Shown: positions 43,676 through 52,700 of the stretch, piece after piece
How the letters are laid out: every line of letters begins with the position of its first letter
How positions within the stretch are numbered: the stretch's first letter is position 1
Assembly: GCF_014205275.1 (NCBI RefSeq)
Contig: NZ_JACHND010000001.1
Span: forward strand, 7,750,001 to 7,814,000
Origin: Sphaerisporangium siamense
GTDB taxonomy: Bacteria; Actinomycetota; Actinomycetes; Streptosporangiales; Streptosporangiaceae
Reading direction: 5' to 3'
DNA length: 64,000 nucleotides
The notes under the pieces: model-generated
What the model was told of the DNA's origin: nothing
Database searches by the model: none
Seen by the model: the letters and a program-made list of their open reading frames with translations, nothing else
Position numbers and translations under genes: made by a program

Positions 43676-44123
43676 TGAGAACCCTTTCCAGCAGGTTGAG
43701 ATCAGGCTTGCCCGTTTCCAGCTGCGGGTGGTGCACCTGGACCAGGCCCTCCGCCGCCATGTCGGCGATCACGATGCGCGCCACGCCGAGCGGCATCCGC
43801 AGCATCGCGGCGATCTCGGCGACCGACCGCACCTGACGGCACAGCGTGCTGATCGCCTGCTTCTCCGGAGTGAGGGCCGAAAGGTCGGCCTGCGCCGACG
43901 TGGCGGAGGAGACCAGGGCCTCCATGGCCAGGGCCGTCCGCGGCGCGACGCGGCCTCCGGTCATGGCGTAGGGCCGGACCAGGGAGCCGCGCTCCGTCGG
44001 TTCCGGCGCCGAGTAGGGTCCTGAGGCCGCACCGCCGGCGAACCGGCGGGGGTCCTCCATCTGTGAGTACGACGACCCGCCGCTCAGCGGGTCGCCTTCA
44101 TCCGTCCAGCCGCGACGTGCCAT
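43656..44123 (-). CDS. cvnC: Conservon DUF742 protein CvnC (conservon 2)
   Basis: This 155-residue DUF742 protein has a longer N-terminus than the other copies (MARRGWTDEGDPLSGGSSYS) and the domain VRPYAMTGGRVAPRTALAME, then VRSVAEIAAMLRMPLGVARI and VIADMAAEGLVQVHHPQLET. Unlike conservons 1 and 3, a 23-bp gap separates it from cvnB. It overlaps cvnD by 20 bp. Confidence 0.92.
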   Translation of the reverse strand: MARRGWTDEGDPLSGGSSYSQMEDPRRFAGGAASGPYSAPEPTERGSLVRPYAMTGGRVAPRTALAMEALVSSATSAQADLSALTPEKQAISTLCRQVRSVAEIAAMLRMPLGVARIVIADMAAEGLVQVHHPQLETGKPDLNLLERVLSGLRRL

Positions 44124-44146
44124 GGCGTCCTCCTGTCATCGGCGTG

Positions 44147-44569
44147 TCACCGGGGTTGTGACGCCTGGAGCTCGGCGCGCACGGCCGGGGTCAGCACCTG
44201 ACCGGCGCGCTCCACCAACAGCGTCATCTGGTACGCCACCAGGCCCATGTCACAGTCGGCCGCGGCGAGCACGGCGAGGCAGGACCCGTCGCTGACCGAC
44301 ATGATCATGAGCAGCCCCCGCTGCATCTCGACCACGGTCTGGGTCACCGCCCCGCCCTCGAAGACGCGGGAGGCGCCCTGGGTGAGGCTGATCAGCCCGG
44401 CGGCCACCGCCGCGAGCTGGTCCGCCCTGTCCTTGGGGAATCCTTCCGAGAAGGCCAGGGGCAACCCGTCAGCCGACACCACGACCGTGTGAGCCACGCC
44501 AGGGACGTTGTTCACGAAGTCGGTGATCAGCCAGTTGACGCCACGGGCCGCCTGGCTCAGCTCCCTCAC
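44147..44569 (-). CDS. cvnB: Conservon roadblock/LC7 protein CvnB (conservon 2)
   Basis: This 140-residue roadblock protein is nearly identical to CvnB of conservon 1 over most of its length (NWLITDFVNNVPGVAHTVVV, FPKDRADQLAAVAAGLISLT, LLMIMSVSDGSCLAVLAAAD). It overlaps cvnA by 4 bp. The high similarity of CvnB copies 1 and 2 contrasts with the closer CvnD pairing of copies 2 and 3. Confidence 0.94.
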   Translation of the reverse strand: MRELSQAARGVNWLITDFVNNVPGVAHTVVVSADGLPLAFSEGFPKDRADQLAAVAAGLISLTQGASRVFEGGAVTQTVVEMQRGLLMIMSVSDGSCLAVLAAADCDMGLVAYQMTLLVERAGQVLTPAVRAELQASQPR

Positions 44570-47500
44570 GTGTCCTCCTTGTTGCGTTCACCGATTCCAT
44601 TGGCGGAATGGTCGTCGTTGTTCTCGCCCTTGGCGACGGCCCGGCCTCTGCGCACGCCCTGCTGGAAACTGGACAGCCGGCTGCGCACCCGGTCGGGCGA
44701 CAGGGACGGCTGGGGCGAGGAGAAGACGGACGGGCCCGGCTCGGCGGAGCCGGGCACGAGGTTCGCCTTCGGCACCCGCTTGGGCAGGCCGGACGAGGTG
44801 ATGCCGCCGAGCGAGGGGTCGCTCGCCGCCTGTGCCGCGCGCCAGCCGACGTCCCCGGGAGAGGACCAGGCGCGCGAGTCCGCCCCCGGCCGGGCGAGCG
44901 CCGCCGGGGCCTCCTCCATGGCGCCGTACCCGTCGTCCTCAGGCACGGGCATCGCCGTCTCCTTCTGGGCCGGCTTGGCGGCCGGATCCGGGTCGTCCGT
45001 GCGCCGGAACCAGTCGGACTCCACAGCCGCGAAGATCGGCAGGAACTCCTCCCCCGCCTCGTCCAGCGGGGAGGTGTGGACGGCCGGCAGCGGGCCGGTG
45101 TGGTCCATGTCCGGCACGGCCCCGAAGGTGCGTGCCCTCCTGTCCAGCGGGCCGGTCGCCGGGCCCGTCGCCGGGCCGCCTCCGGTGGCGGGCCCGGTGA
45201 AGCCGCCGCCGAAGCCGCCGGTGGGAGGCCCGCCGAAGCCGCCGGACGGCGGGCCGGCCGGGCCGCCGGTCACGGGGCCGGTGTGGCCGCCGGAGACGCC
45301 GCCCGGGACCGGGCCGGTGTGGCCGGTGGACGGGATGGCGGGCCAGGACGCGGTGTCCTGGTCGGCGAGGTCGGGCCAGGAGTCCTTGGTGCCTCCGGGC
45401 GGGGGGACCTCCGCGGGCCACGGGGTGTCGAGCGGCGGGTTGGGGTTGAAGAACCGCTCGAACGGGTCCTGCTCGCCGGGCTCGTCCTTCTGGAACGGCG
45501 CGCCCGGCGCCTTGTCGGAGCCCTGGCCCGGCGCGGTGAACAGGTCGCGCTCCGGGCGCTCGAACCCGCCGGCGGGCGCCGGGCGCTCGAAGGGATCGCG
45601 TTCGAAGGGGCCGCGCTGGAACGGGCCCCGGTTGACCGGGCCGGGCCCGGCGGAGACGCCGGGGTCGTCGGCGCCGAAGACCGGCGCGCGCATGCCGCGC
45701 GAGCCGGACGCGTCGAAGGCGGAGGGAGCGCCGCCGAACCCGGGGGCGCCGCCGAACTGCTGCCCGGTGGTGGGCTCGGCCGCGGGCATGCCCGCGTACT
45801 GCGGCGCGCCCGGCGCCGACAGCAGGGATTCGGGCAGCAGCACCATGGCGTTCAGGCCGCCGGCGTCCTGCTGGCGGAGCTGGACGCGGATGTTGTGGCG
45901 CAGCGCGAGGCGGCCGACCACGAACAGGCCCATGCGGCGGGACACCGAGACGTCCACGACGGGCGGGTTGGCGAGACGCCAGTTGGCCTCGGCGAGCTCC
46001 TCGGCCGACATGCCGATGCCGCTGTCGCTGACCGAGACCATCATGCCGCCGCCGTCGATGCGGTTGCTCGACACCACGACCTTGGTCTCGCGCGAGGAGA
46101 AGGAGATGGCGTTCTCGACGAGCTCGGCGACCAGGTGGACGATGTCGTTCACGGCCTGGCCGACGATCGCCGTCCCCGAGGGGACGCGCAGGTCTACCCG
46201 CTCGTAGTTCTCGACCTCCGACAGCGCGGCGCGGACGATGTCGACGATCGGCACCGGCTGGCTCCACCGGCGCGCGGTCTCCTGACCGGCGAGGACCAGC
46301 AGGTTCTCGCTGTTGCGGCGCATGCGGGTGGCGAGGTGGTCGAGCTTGAACAGGTTGGCGAGACGGTCCTCGTCCTGCTCGCCCTGCTCCAGGCCGTCGA
46401 TGAGGCTGAGCTGGCGTTCCACCAGGGTCTGGCTGCGGCGGGAGAGGTTGACGAACATCGCGTTGACGTTGCTGCGCAGGCGGGCCTCGTCGCCCGCCAT
46501 GCGGACCGCTTCGCGGTGGACCTCGTCGAAGGCCCGCGCGACCTCGCCCATCTCGTCGCGTGAGGTGACGCCGATGGGGACGACCTCGGTGGAGGCGTCG
46601 GCGCTGGCGCGCAGCCGCTGGACGGTCTGGGGCAGGCGGACGCCGGCGATCTCCAGCGCCTCGGCGCGCAGCCGGCGCAGCGGCCGGATCAGGGAGGTCG
46701 CCACCACGGCGGTGATGAGGAGGACGACGAGCAGCAGCACCAGGATGACGGCGCCGGAGATCACCGCTTGACGCTGGGCGTCCTCCTGCAGCGTCCGGCT
46801 CTGCTCCACGACCGAGCCGATCATGCGCTCTTCCACCGTGCGCATGCGGTCGGCGGCGGCGGAGGTGGAGGTGTACCAGAGAGTGGTGTCGTCGCGGCGG
46901 GTCAGGTCGAGGTCGCGGACCTCCTTGAACTGGCGGAGCTGGGCGAGCGCGAGCGCGCGCATCCAGTCGGCCTTGTCGACCTGCTGGCCGCGGACGGTGG
47001 AGTTGTAGAACTTGACGTCCTCCGGCGACGCCTCGGCGAAGAACGTGGCGAGCTGGTTCTCCTGGCGGCTCCAGGATCCGGGGAAGTCGACGAAGTCGTC
47101 GTAGGTGAACCCGCCGCCCGGGGTGCCGCGGGTGGCCAGGGCCACGGTCATGATGCCGCGCTGCCGGGCTACCTCTTCCTTGGCGCTGCTGAGGGCGGCC
47201 AGGGCGATGCTGTCACCGAACAGGCGCTGGTCCTGGCCGGAGGCGCCGAGCTCGCTCTGCATGGAGCCGAGCACGGTGACGATCCGGGAGTACATACCGA
47301 GCGCGGCCCGCGGGGGCACGGAGGCGTCCTGGACGATGCGGGACCTGAGACCGGGCAGACCGTCCAGCCAGCGGCGGATCTGGTCGGCCTCGGCGCGGAC
47401 GCGGGCGGTGTGGGAGTCGTCGATGGCGGCGACCGCGGTGAGAACCGGCTGCCGGGCCTTGTCGACGACGTCCTGCTGGGCGCGCACCTTCTTGAAGCGC

Positions 47501-47832
47501 GCCGTGCGGCGGCCTTCGGCGATGTACCACGCCGTCAGGTCGCGTTCCTTGTCGATCTCGTGGATCAGCACGTCGAGCTTCTGCACGAGCGTGGCGACGT
47601 CGGTGATGCGCCGGTAGTCCGCCGACGTGCCGACGGCGTCGGCGAGCTGCACACCGCCGAGCGCGACGCCGACCAGCGTCGGGATGATGATGAGGGCCAC
47701 GAGACGTGATCGGACGCGCCAGTTCTGAAGCCTGAGCCGGCTACCGGCCTTGAGTGTCCGCGGCATGGTCGGGCCGGACCGCTCCGTACGGCCCCCTCGA
47801 CCTGGGTTGTCCCCAGGGTCTTGTGGTCTCAC
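44566..47832 (-). CDS. cvnA: Conservon sensor histidine kinase-like protein CvnA (conservon 2)
   Basis: The protein is 1,088 residues from the GTG at 47832, chosen by analogy with conservon 1; both have GAGAGGTTGCGA just upstream. TM1 is near residue 44-62 (RLVALIIIPTLVGVALGG), an extracellular NIT-like domain follows, and TM2 is near 364. The kinase core has LFKLDHLATRMRRNSENLLV and ELVENAISFSSRETKV with DSGIGMSAEEL near 575-615. The C-terminal ~400 residues are Pro/Gly/Phe-rich and probably disordered. It lacks a linked response regulator. Confidence 0.92.
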   Translation of the reverse strand: MRPQDPGDNPGRGGRTERSGPTMPRTLKAGSRLRLQNWRVRSRLVALIIIPTLVGVALGGVQLADAVGTSADYRRITDVATLVQKLDVLIHEIDKERDLTAWYIAEGRRTARFKKVRAQQDVVDKARQPVLTAVAAIDDSHTARVRAEADQIRRWLDGLPGLRSRIVQDASVPPRAALGMYSRIVTVLGSMQSELGASGQDQRLFGDSIALAALSSAKEEVARQRGIMTVALATRGTPGGGFTYDDFVDFPGSWSRQENQLATFFAEASPEDVKFYNSTVRGQQVDKADWMRALALAQLRQFKEVRDLDLTRRDDTTLWYTSTSAAADRMRTVEERMIGSVVEQSRTLQEDAQRQAVISGAVILVLLLVVLLITAVVATSLIRPLRRLRAEALEIAGVRLPQTVQRLRASADASTEVVPIGVTSRDEMGEVARAFDEVHREAVRMAGDEARLRSNVNAMFVNLSRRSQTLVERQLSLIDGLEQGEQDEDRLANLFKLDHLATRMRRNSENLLVLAGQETARRWSQPVPIVDIVRAALSEVENYERVDLRVPSGTAIVGQAVNDIVHLVAELVENAISFSSRETKVVVSSNRIDGGGMMVSVSDSGIGMSAEELAEANWRLANPPVVDVSVSRRMGLFVVGRLALRHNIRVQLRQQDAGGLNAMVLLPESLLSAPGAPQYAGMPAAEPTTGQQFGGAPGFGGAPSAFDASGSRGMRAPVFGADDPGVSAGPGPVNRGPFQRGPFERDPFERPAPAGGFERPERDLFTAPGQGSDKAPGAPFQKDEPGEQDPFERFFNPNPPLDTPWPAEVPPPGGTKDSWPDLADQDTASWPAIPSTGHTGPVPGGVSGGHTGPVTGGPAGPPSGGFGGPPTGGFGGGFTGPATGGGPATGPATGPLDRRARTFGAVPDMDHTGPLPAVHTSPLDEAGEEFLPIFAAVESDWFRRTDDPDPAAKPAQKETAMPVPEDDGYGAMEEAPAALARPGADSRAWSSPGDVGWRAAQAASDPSLGGITSSGLPKRVPKANLVPGSAEPGPSVFSSPQPSLSPDRVRSRLSSFQQGVRRGRAVAKGENNDDHSANGIGERNKEDT

Positions 47833-48028
47833 TGGTTTTCGCAACCTCTCACCGGGCCTGGCGTTTCAGGGGGGTACGTCACGCGCGAGGCGCATGAGAC
47901 GTCCGAGACATCCATCAGGCGAGGGTTAATTGGAGCACACCCTTACCAGATCGGCCAACAGCACATACAGCTACAAATCTCCCCAAACAAGGCTTCTAAG
48001 GGATAAATCGCCCGCGTCGCTTCCGTAA
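47833..48028. other. cvnA upstream region (conservon 2)
   Basis: This AT-richer 196-bp region lies between cvnA and the ALDH remnant. On the minus strand TTGTTT and TATGTG are separated by 17 bp and form a weak promoter candidate near 47950-47980. No coding sequence is seen. Confidence 0.4.
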
Positions 48029-48402
48029 CTATGCGGGACGAAATCCGTCACGTCCCTCCGGAGCCGCGTATTCGATCATCAGATCGCGTGCGACGGAGCA
48101 CTCCCGGCGCACGTCCCCGCCGGGGCCGCCGCCCTCGACGCCGCCGCCGAGGCGAGGGAACGATGATCGTTCACCCAGGTCACGCCCACGTCGCACCGGT
48201 GCGGCACCCGCGGCGCCCCGCGAGACGTCCCGCGACAGGACCGGCGAGGCCAGGGCGTACGGGGTGTCGTTCGCCGGCCGCACGGCCTCGATCTTCGCCG
48301 GAAAGCGGCAGCACGACGATAACCGGGCCGAAAACCTCGTCCCGCGCTATGTCGCTCCCCTGCGCGGGGTCCGGCACGGCGGGCGCCGTGCCGGAGCCGG
48401 CC
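48029..48402 (-). pseudogene. Aldehyde dehydrogenase remnant (C-terminal part, frameshifted)
   Basis: Reading the minus strand from the cvnD stop, SDIARDEVFGPVIVVLP (about 48328-48350) is an ALDH motif. After one frame change, EAVRPANDTPYALASPVLSR continues the family alignment; after a second, CDVGVTWVNDHRSLAS matches the family GxVWVN segment. No single frame spans them, and the N-terminal two-thirds with the catalytic cysteine and glutamate is missing. The order and spacing fit the last ~110 residues of an ALDH, including the region resembling the dehydrogenase at 4507-5940. It is a decayed fragment, apparently not expressed as an enzyme. Confidence 0.75.
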
Positions 48403-48993
48403 TCAGTTCGTGCGGCCGTAGACCGACCTGAGAGTGAGCACGTACTCGACCAGCGTGATCAGTGTGGACTTCACCGCGTCCCTGGACCGGGCGTCGGTGC
48501 GCACGATCGGGATGTGCGGAGCGAGCGTGAGCGCCTCGCGGACCTCCTGCTCGGCGTGCGGGTAGTGACCGTCCCAGCCATTGATGCCGACCACGAACGG
48601 GAGCTGGGCCTCCTCGAAGTAGTCGATCGCCGGGAAGCAGTCGGCCAGGCGCCGGGTGTCCACCAGGACGACCGCGCCGATGGCGCCCCGCACCAGGTCG
48701 TCCCACATGAACCAGAACCGGTGCTGACCGGGCGTGCCGAACAGGTACAGGATCAGGTCCTGGTCCAGCGAGAGCCGGCCGAAGTCCATCGCGACCGTGG
48801 TGGTGGTCTTGTTCGGAGTCAGCCCCAGGTCGTCGATGCCGGCGCTGGCGTCCGTCATGACCGCCTCGGTGGTCAGCGGGAGGATCTCCGACACCGCCCC
48901 GACGAACGTGGTCTTCCCCACGCCGAAGCCACCCGCGACGACGATCTTCGTCGACGTGAGCGACCCGCCGCGGCTAGAGCCTGCGAAGTCCAC
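48403..48993 (-). CDS. cvnD: Conservon small GTPase CvnD (conservon 3)
   Basis: This 196-residue GTPase has GGFGVGKTTFVGAVSE, DFGRLSLDQDLILYLFGTPG and VVGINGWDGHYPH. It ends in VLTLRSVYGRTN, a C-terminus unlike the other two copies (MRVSVPGW, MRVAVPGWG), so the last residues may have been replaced where the ALDH remnant now adjoins. It overlaps cvnC by 20 bp. Confidence 0.93.
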   Translation of the reverse strand: MDFAGSSRGGSLTSTKIVVAGGFGVGKTTFVGAVSEILPLTTEAVMTDASAGIDDLGLTPNKTTTTVAMDFGRLSLDQDLILYLFGTPGQHRFWFMWDDLVRGAIGAVVLVDTRRLADCFPAIDYFEEAQLPFVVGINGWDGHYPHAEQEVREALTLAPHIPIVRTDARSRDAVKSTLITLVEYVLTLRSVYGRTN

Positions 48994-49336
48994 TGAGAAC
49001 CCTTTCGAGCAGGTTGTGGTCTGGTTGTCCCTGGTTAAGCCGCGGCAGATGCAGGCGAACCAGACCTTCGTCGGCCATGTCGGCGATCAGCACGCGGGCC
49101 ACGCCGAGCGGCACCCGCAGCAACGCGGAGATCTCCGCGACCGAACGAACGGAGTGGCACAACATGATGATCGCCTCCTGCTCTGGGGTGAGCAGGGACA
49201 AATCATCATTCATTATCGGGGCGGACGAGACGAGTGTTTCCATCGCGAGGTGGTAACTGGGCTCGGCGCGGCCCCCGGTGACGGCGTAGGGACGGAAGAG
49301 AGGTTCGTCCTCGGTTCCGTCACCCCCCAGCATCAC
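48974..49336 (-). CDS. cvnC: Conservon DUF742 protein CvnC (conservon 3)
   Basis: This 120-residue DUF742 protein, MMLGGDGTEDEPLFRPYAVT then HSVRSVAEISALLRVPLGVA and VLIADMADEGLVRLHLPRLN, is the shortest CvnC here. It overlaps cvnB by 4 bp and cvnD by 20 bp. Two adjacent ATG codons begin the frame. Confidence 0.92.
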   Translation of the reverse strand: MMLGGDGTEDEPLFRPYAVTGGRAEPSYHLAMETLVSSAPIMNDDLSLLTPEQEAIIMLCHSVRSVAEISALLRVPLGVARVLIADMADEGLVRLHLPRLNQGQPDHNLLERVLSGLRRL

Positions 49337-49755
49337 CGGATCCTGGAGGTCTGAAGCTCAGCGCGCAGGGCCGGGGTGAGCACCTGGCCCGCGCGCTCGA
49401 CCAGCAGGGTCATCTGATACGCGACCAACCCCATGTCGCAGTCCGGGGACGCCAGCACCGCGAGGCAGGAGCCGTCGCTGATCGCCATCACCAGCAGGAT
49501 GCCGTACTGCATCTCGACGACCGTCTGCGTCACCCCGCCGCCCTCGAACACGCGCGAGGCCCCCGCCGTGAGGCTCAGCAGACCGGCCGCCACCGCGGCG
49601 AGCTGGTCGGCCCGGTCGGCGGGGAACCCCGCCGAGTTGGCCAGCCTGAGTCCGTCGGCCGATACGACGACCGCGTGCGCCACGCCGGGTGTCCCGCTGA
49701 CGAACTCCGTGATCAGCCAGTCGAACCTGCGTGCCTCGTGACTCAGCTCAATCAC
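49333..49755 (-). CDS. cvnB: Conservon roadblock/LC7 protein CvnB (conservon 3)
   Basis: This 140-residue roadblock protein is more divergent than the other CvnB copies (MIELSHEARRFDWLITEFVS, LRLANSAGFPADRADQLAAV, ILLVMAISDGSCLAVLASPD). It overlaps cvnA by 4 bp. The core alpha/beta pattern and the GVTQTVVEMQ segment are kept. Confidence 0.94.
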   Translation of the reverse strand: MIELSHEARRFDWLITEFVSGTPGVAHAVVVSADGLRLANSAGFPADRADQLAAVAAGLLSLTAGASRVFEGGGVTQTVVEMQYGILLVMAISDGSCLAVLASPDCDMGLVAYQMTLLVERAGQVLTPALRAELQTSRIR

Positions 49756-52700
49756 GAACCCTCCTCCTCAGCCCGGCCGCCGTCGGCGCCGGCTCCTTCA
49801 CTGTCACGCGCGGTGGCCTGCGAGATGTCCGCCCGGCCGCGCCGGATGCCCTGCTGGAATCGGGACATCCGCGCCCGCACGAGATCGGCGGAGACGTCCG
49901 CGCGGGGAGCGGGCGTCGTCGGCTTGGGCTGTGGCGCCGCGCCTCCCACCGACCCCGGCACGAGGTTGGCCTTCGGCGTGCGCTTCGGCAGACCTGCCGC
50001 CGTGATGCCCCCCATGGCGGGATCCTTCACCGCGTCGGCGGCCCGCCATCCGGTGTCCGCCTGCGAGCCCCACGCCGGCGCCGCCGGCTCCGGGCCCGGC
50101 TCGGGGGGCGCGGTCGCGGGGACGGACTCCTGTGGTTCCTCCCGCACCCGCTCCCGCGAGGCGGTGACCTCACCGGCGTCGGGACGGCGGAACCACGCGG
50201 ACTCGACGGCGGCGAAGATCGGCAGGTACTCGTCCCCCTGCTCCAGCGGCGACTCGCCGGAGGCCGTGCTTCCCGGGTTCCCGGTGCTCCCCGTGCTCCC
50301 CGTGCTGCCAGAGGTCCTGATGGTCCCCTTGCTCCCCGTCCCGGTGATCCCCGTGCCGGGGTTGCCCGTGCCCGGGCCGGCCGTACCGGGGGTCCCCGTT
50401 CCCGCTCTGCTCGCGGCGATCCCCGCGCCTCCCGGGACACCGCTGTTCCCCGGACCGCCCAGACGTGCCGGACCGCCCGGACGCCCCGGACCGTTCAGGT
50501 TCCCCGGACCGGGTCTTCCCCGGTCGGCGGGCACCGGCCTGGTCGGCAGGGGCGGCAGCGGCGCGGCGGGGGGCGTCGTGTCGGGCGCGGGGGAGGTAGA
50601 AGGGTCGGTCGAGGGTCCCACGGGCCCGAAGACGGGGCCGGTGTTCGACGGCGCCTCGAACGGCGAACGCTGCCGCGCCGGTCCCGTAGCGGGACCCACC
50701 GGACCGGTCCCCGGACCGAGCGGACCCGTACCCGGGCCGACCGGGCCCGTGCCGGGACCGAGGGGACCCGTGCCGTGACCGGTCGGACCGGTACCCGGGC
50801 CGACCGGACCCGTGCCGGGACCGAGGGGACCTGCGCCGGAACCGACCGGACCCGTGCCCGAGCCGAGCGGCCCGGTCCTGAGGGGCCCGGTGCCGGGGCC
50901 GATCGGGCCGGTGCCGGAGCCGACCGGACCGGTACCGGAGCCGACCGGGCCAGTGCCCGAACCGAGCGGGCCGGTGCCGGTCGTGGGGCCCGACGCGCCG
51001 GAGAAGCCGCCGGACAGCGGCCCGGTGGGCGTGGGCTCGCCGAACGGGGCGAGCCTGCCGCCGAACGTGGACGGCGCCCCGGGGCCGCCGACGGACGGCG
51101 CGGACGCCCCGTCGTTGTAGCCGCGGGCCCCGCCGAGCGCCGGGCCGGTGTCCCCCGCGCCGGGCGCGGGGGCGCGTCCGGGCACCACCGAGATGAGCTG
51201 GGGCGGGAACAGGACCATCGCGATCAGCCCGGAGGAGTCGCCCCTGCGGAGCTGGACGCGGATGCCGTGCCGCAGGGCGAGGCGGCCGACCACGAACAGG
51301 CCCATGCGGCGCGACACCGACACGTCCACGACGGGCGGGTCGGCGAGCCTGCGGTTGATGTCGGCGATCTCCTCCGGCGTCATGCCGATGCCGGCGTCGC
51401 TGACCGCCAGCAGCGCGCCGCCGCCCTCGATCATGCTGCTGGACACGACGACGCGCGTGTTGCCCGGCGAGAACGCGAGGGCGTTCTCGACCAGCTCGGC
51501 GACCAGGTGGACCACGTCGTTGGCGGCGTGCCCGGCGACGGCGGCGCTGCGGTGGACCTTGACGTTCACCCGCTCGTAGTCCTCGACCTCCGACAGGGAG
51601 GCGCGCACGACGTCGACGAGCTTGGCGGGCTGGCTGCGCTTGCGCGTGGCCTCGTGCCCGGCGAGGACCAGCAGGTTCTCACTGTTGCGCCGCATGCGGG
51701 TGGCGAGGTGGTCCAGCTTGAACAGGTCGGCGAGCCGCCCGCCGTCCTGCTCGCCGCGCTCCAGGCCGTCGATGAGGGAGATCTGCCGCTCGACCAGGGT
51801 CTGGATGCGCCGGGACAGGTTGACGAACATGGCGTTGACGTTGCCGCGGAGCTGGGACTCCTCGGCGGCCAGGCGCAGGGCCTGGCGGTGCACCTCGTCG
51901 AACGCGGTGGCGACCTCGCCGATCTCGTCGTGGCTGCCGATGAGGATCGGCTGGACGTCGGGGGCGTCGGTGGCGTCGCCGGACTCGCGCATGCGGCGCA
52001 CGACCGCGGGCAGGCGGAACCCGGCGATCTCCAGCGCCTCGGAGCGCAGCCGGCGCAGCGGCCTGACCAGCGAGCGGGCGATGAGGACGGTGGTGGTGAG
52101 GACGAGCACGACGAGGGCGAGGATGAGCACGGCGGCGATGATGGCGTTGCGCCGTTCGCCCGACTCCAGCACCGAGGCGCGCGCGGCCAGCGACTCCGAG
52201 ACCCGTCCCTCGACCTGGCGCAGCAGGTCGATCGTCTTGGTGATGTCGTCGAACCACTGCCTGACCGACAGGCCGCGTCCTCTGGCGTCCTGGATCGCCA
52301 GGTTGCGGCTGGCCAGCGCGATGGCCCATGACTTGGTCAGTTCGGCGCGCACGACCTGGGTGCCGCGCAGGGTCTGCGCGAGGTAGCGGCCGTTGTCGGC
52401 GCCGGCCTCGGCGTTGAAGGTGGTCATCGCGGCCCGCTGCCGCGACCGTGCGGCGATGAAGTCCTCAAGGGTGTCGGACGTGAACCGCTGCTGGCGCAGC
52501 AGGGTGCCGATCAGCATGCCGCGCTGCTGGGACGCCTCTTCCTTGGCGTGGGCCAGGGCGCTGAGGCCGCGGGCGTCGCCGACCAGCTCGGGGTCCTCGC
52601 CCATCTGGGTGATCTCGTCGTGCAGCCGCAGGATCGACGCGATGAGGTCGGTGTACTTGGGCGGCTGGTTGCCGGCGCGGATGACGGGGAGCTGGTCCAG

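Noticed and set aside
49731-52331. An 866-codon plus-strand open frame
   Set aside because: It is a shadow of cvnA of conservon 3, and its repeats are the reverse of the GTGP array.
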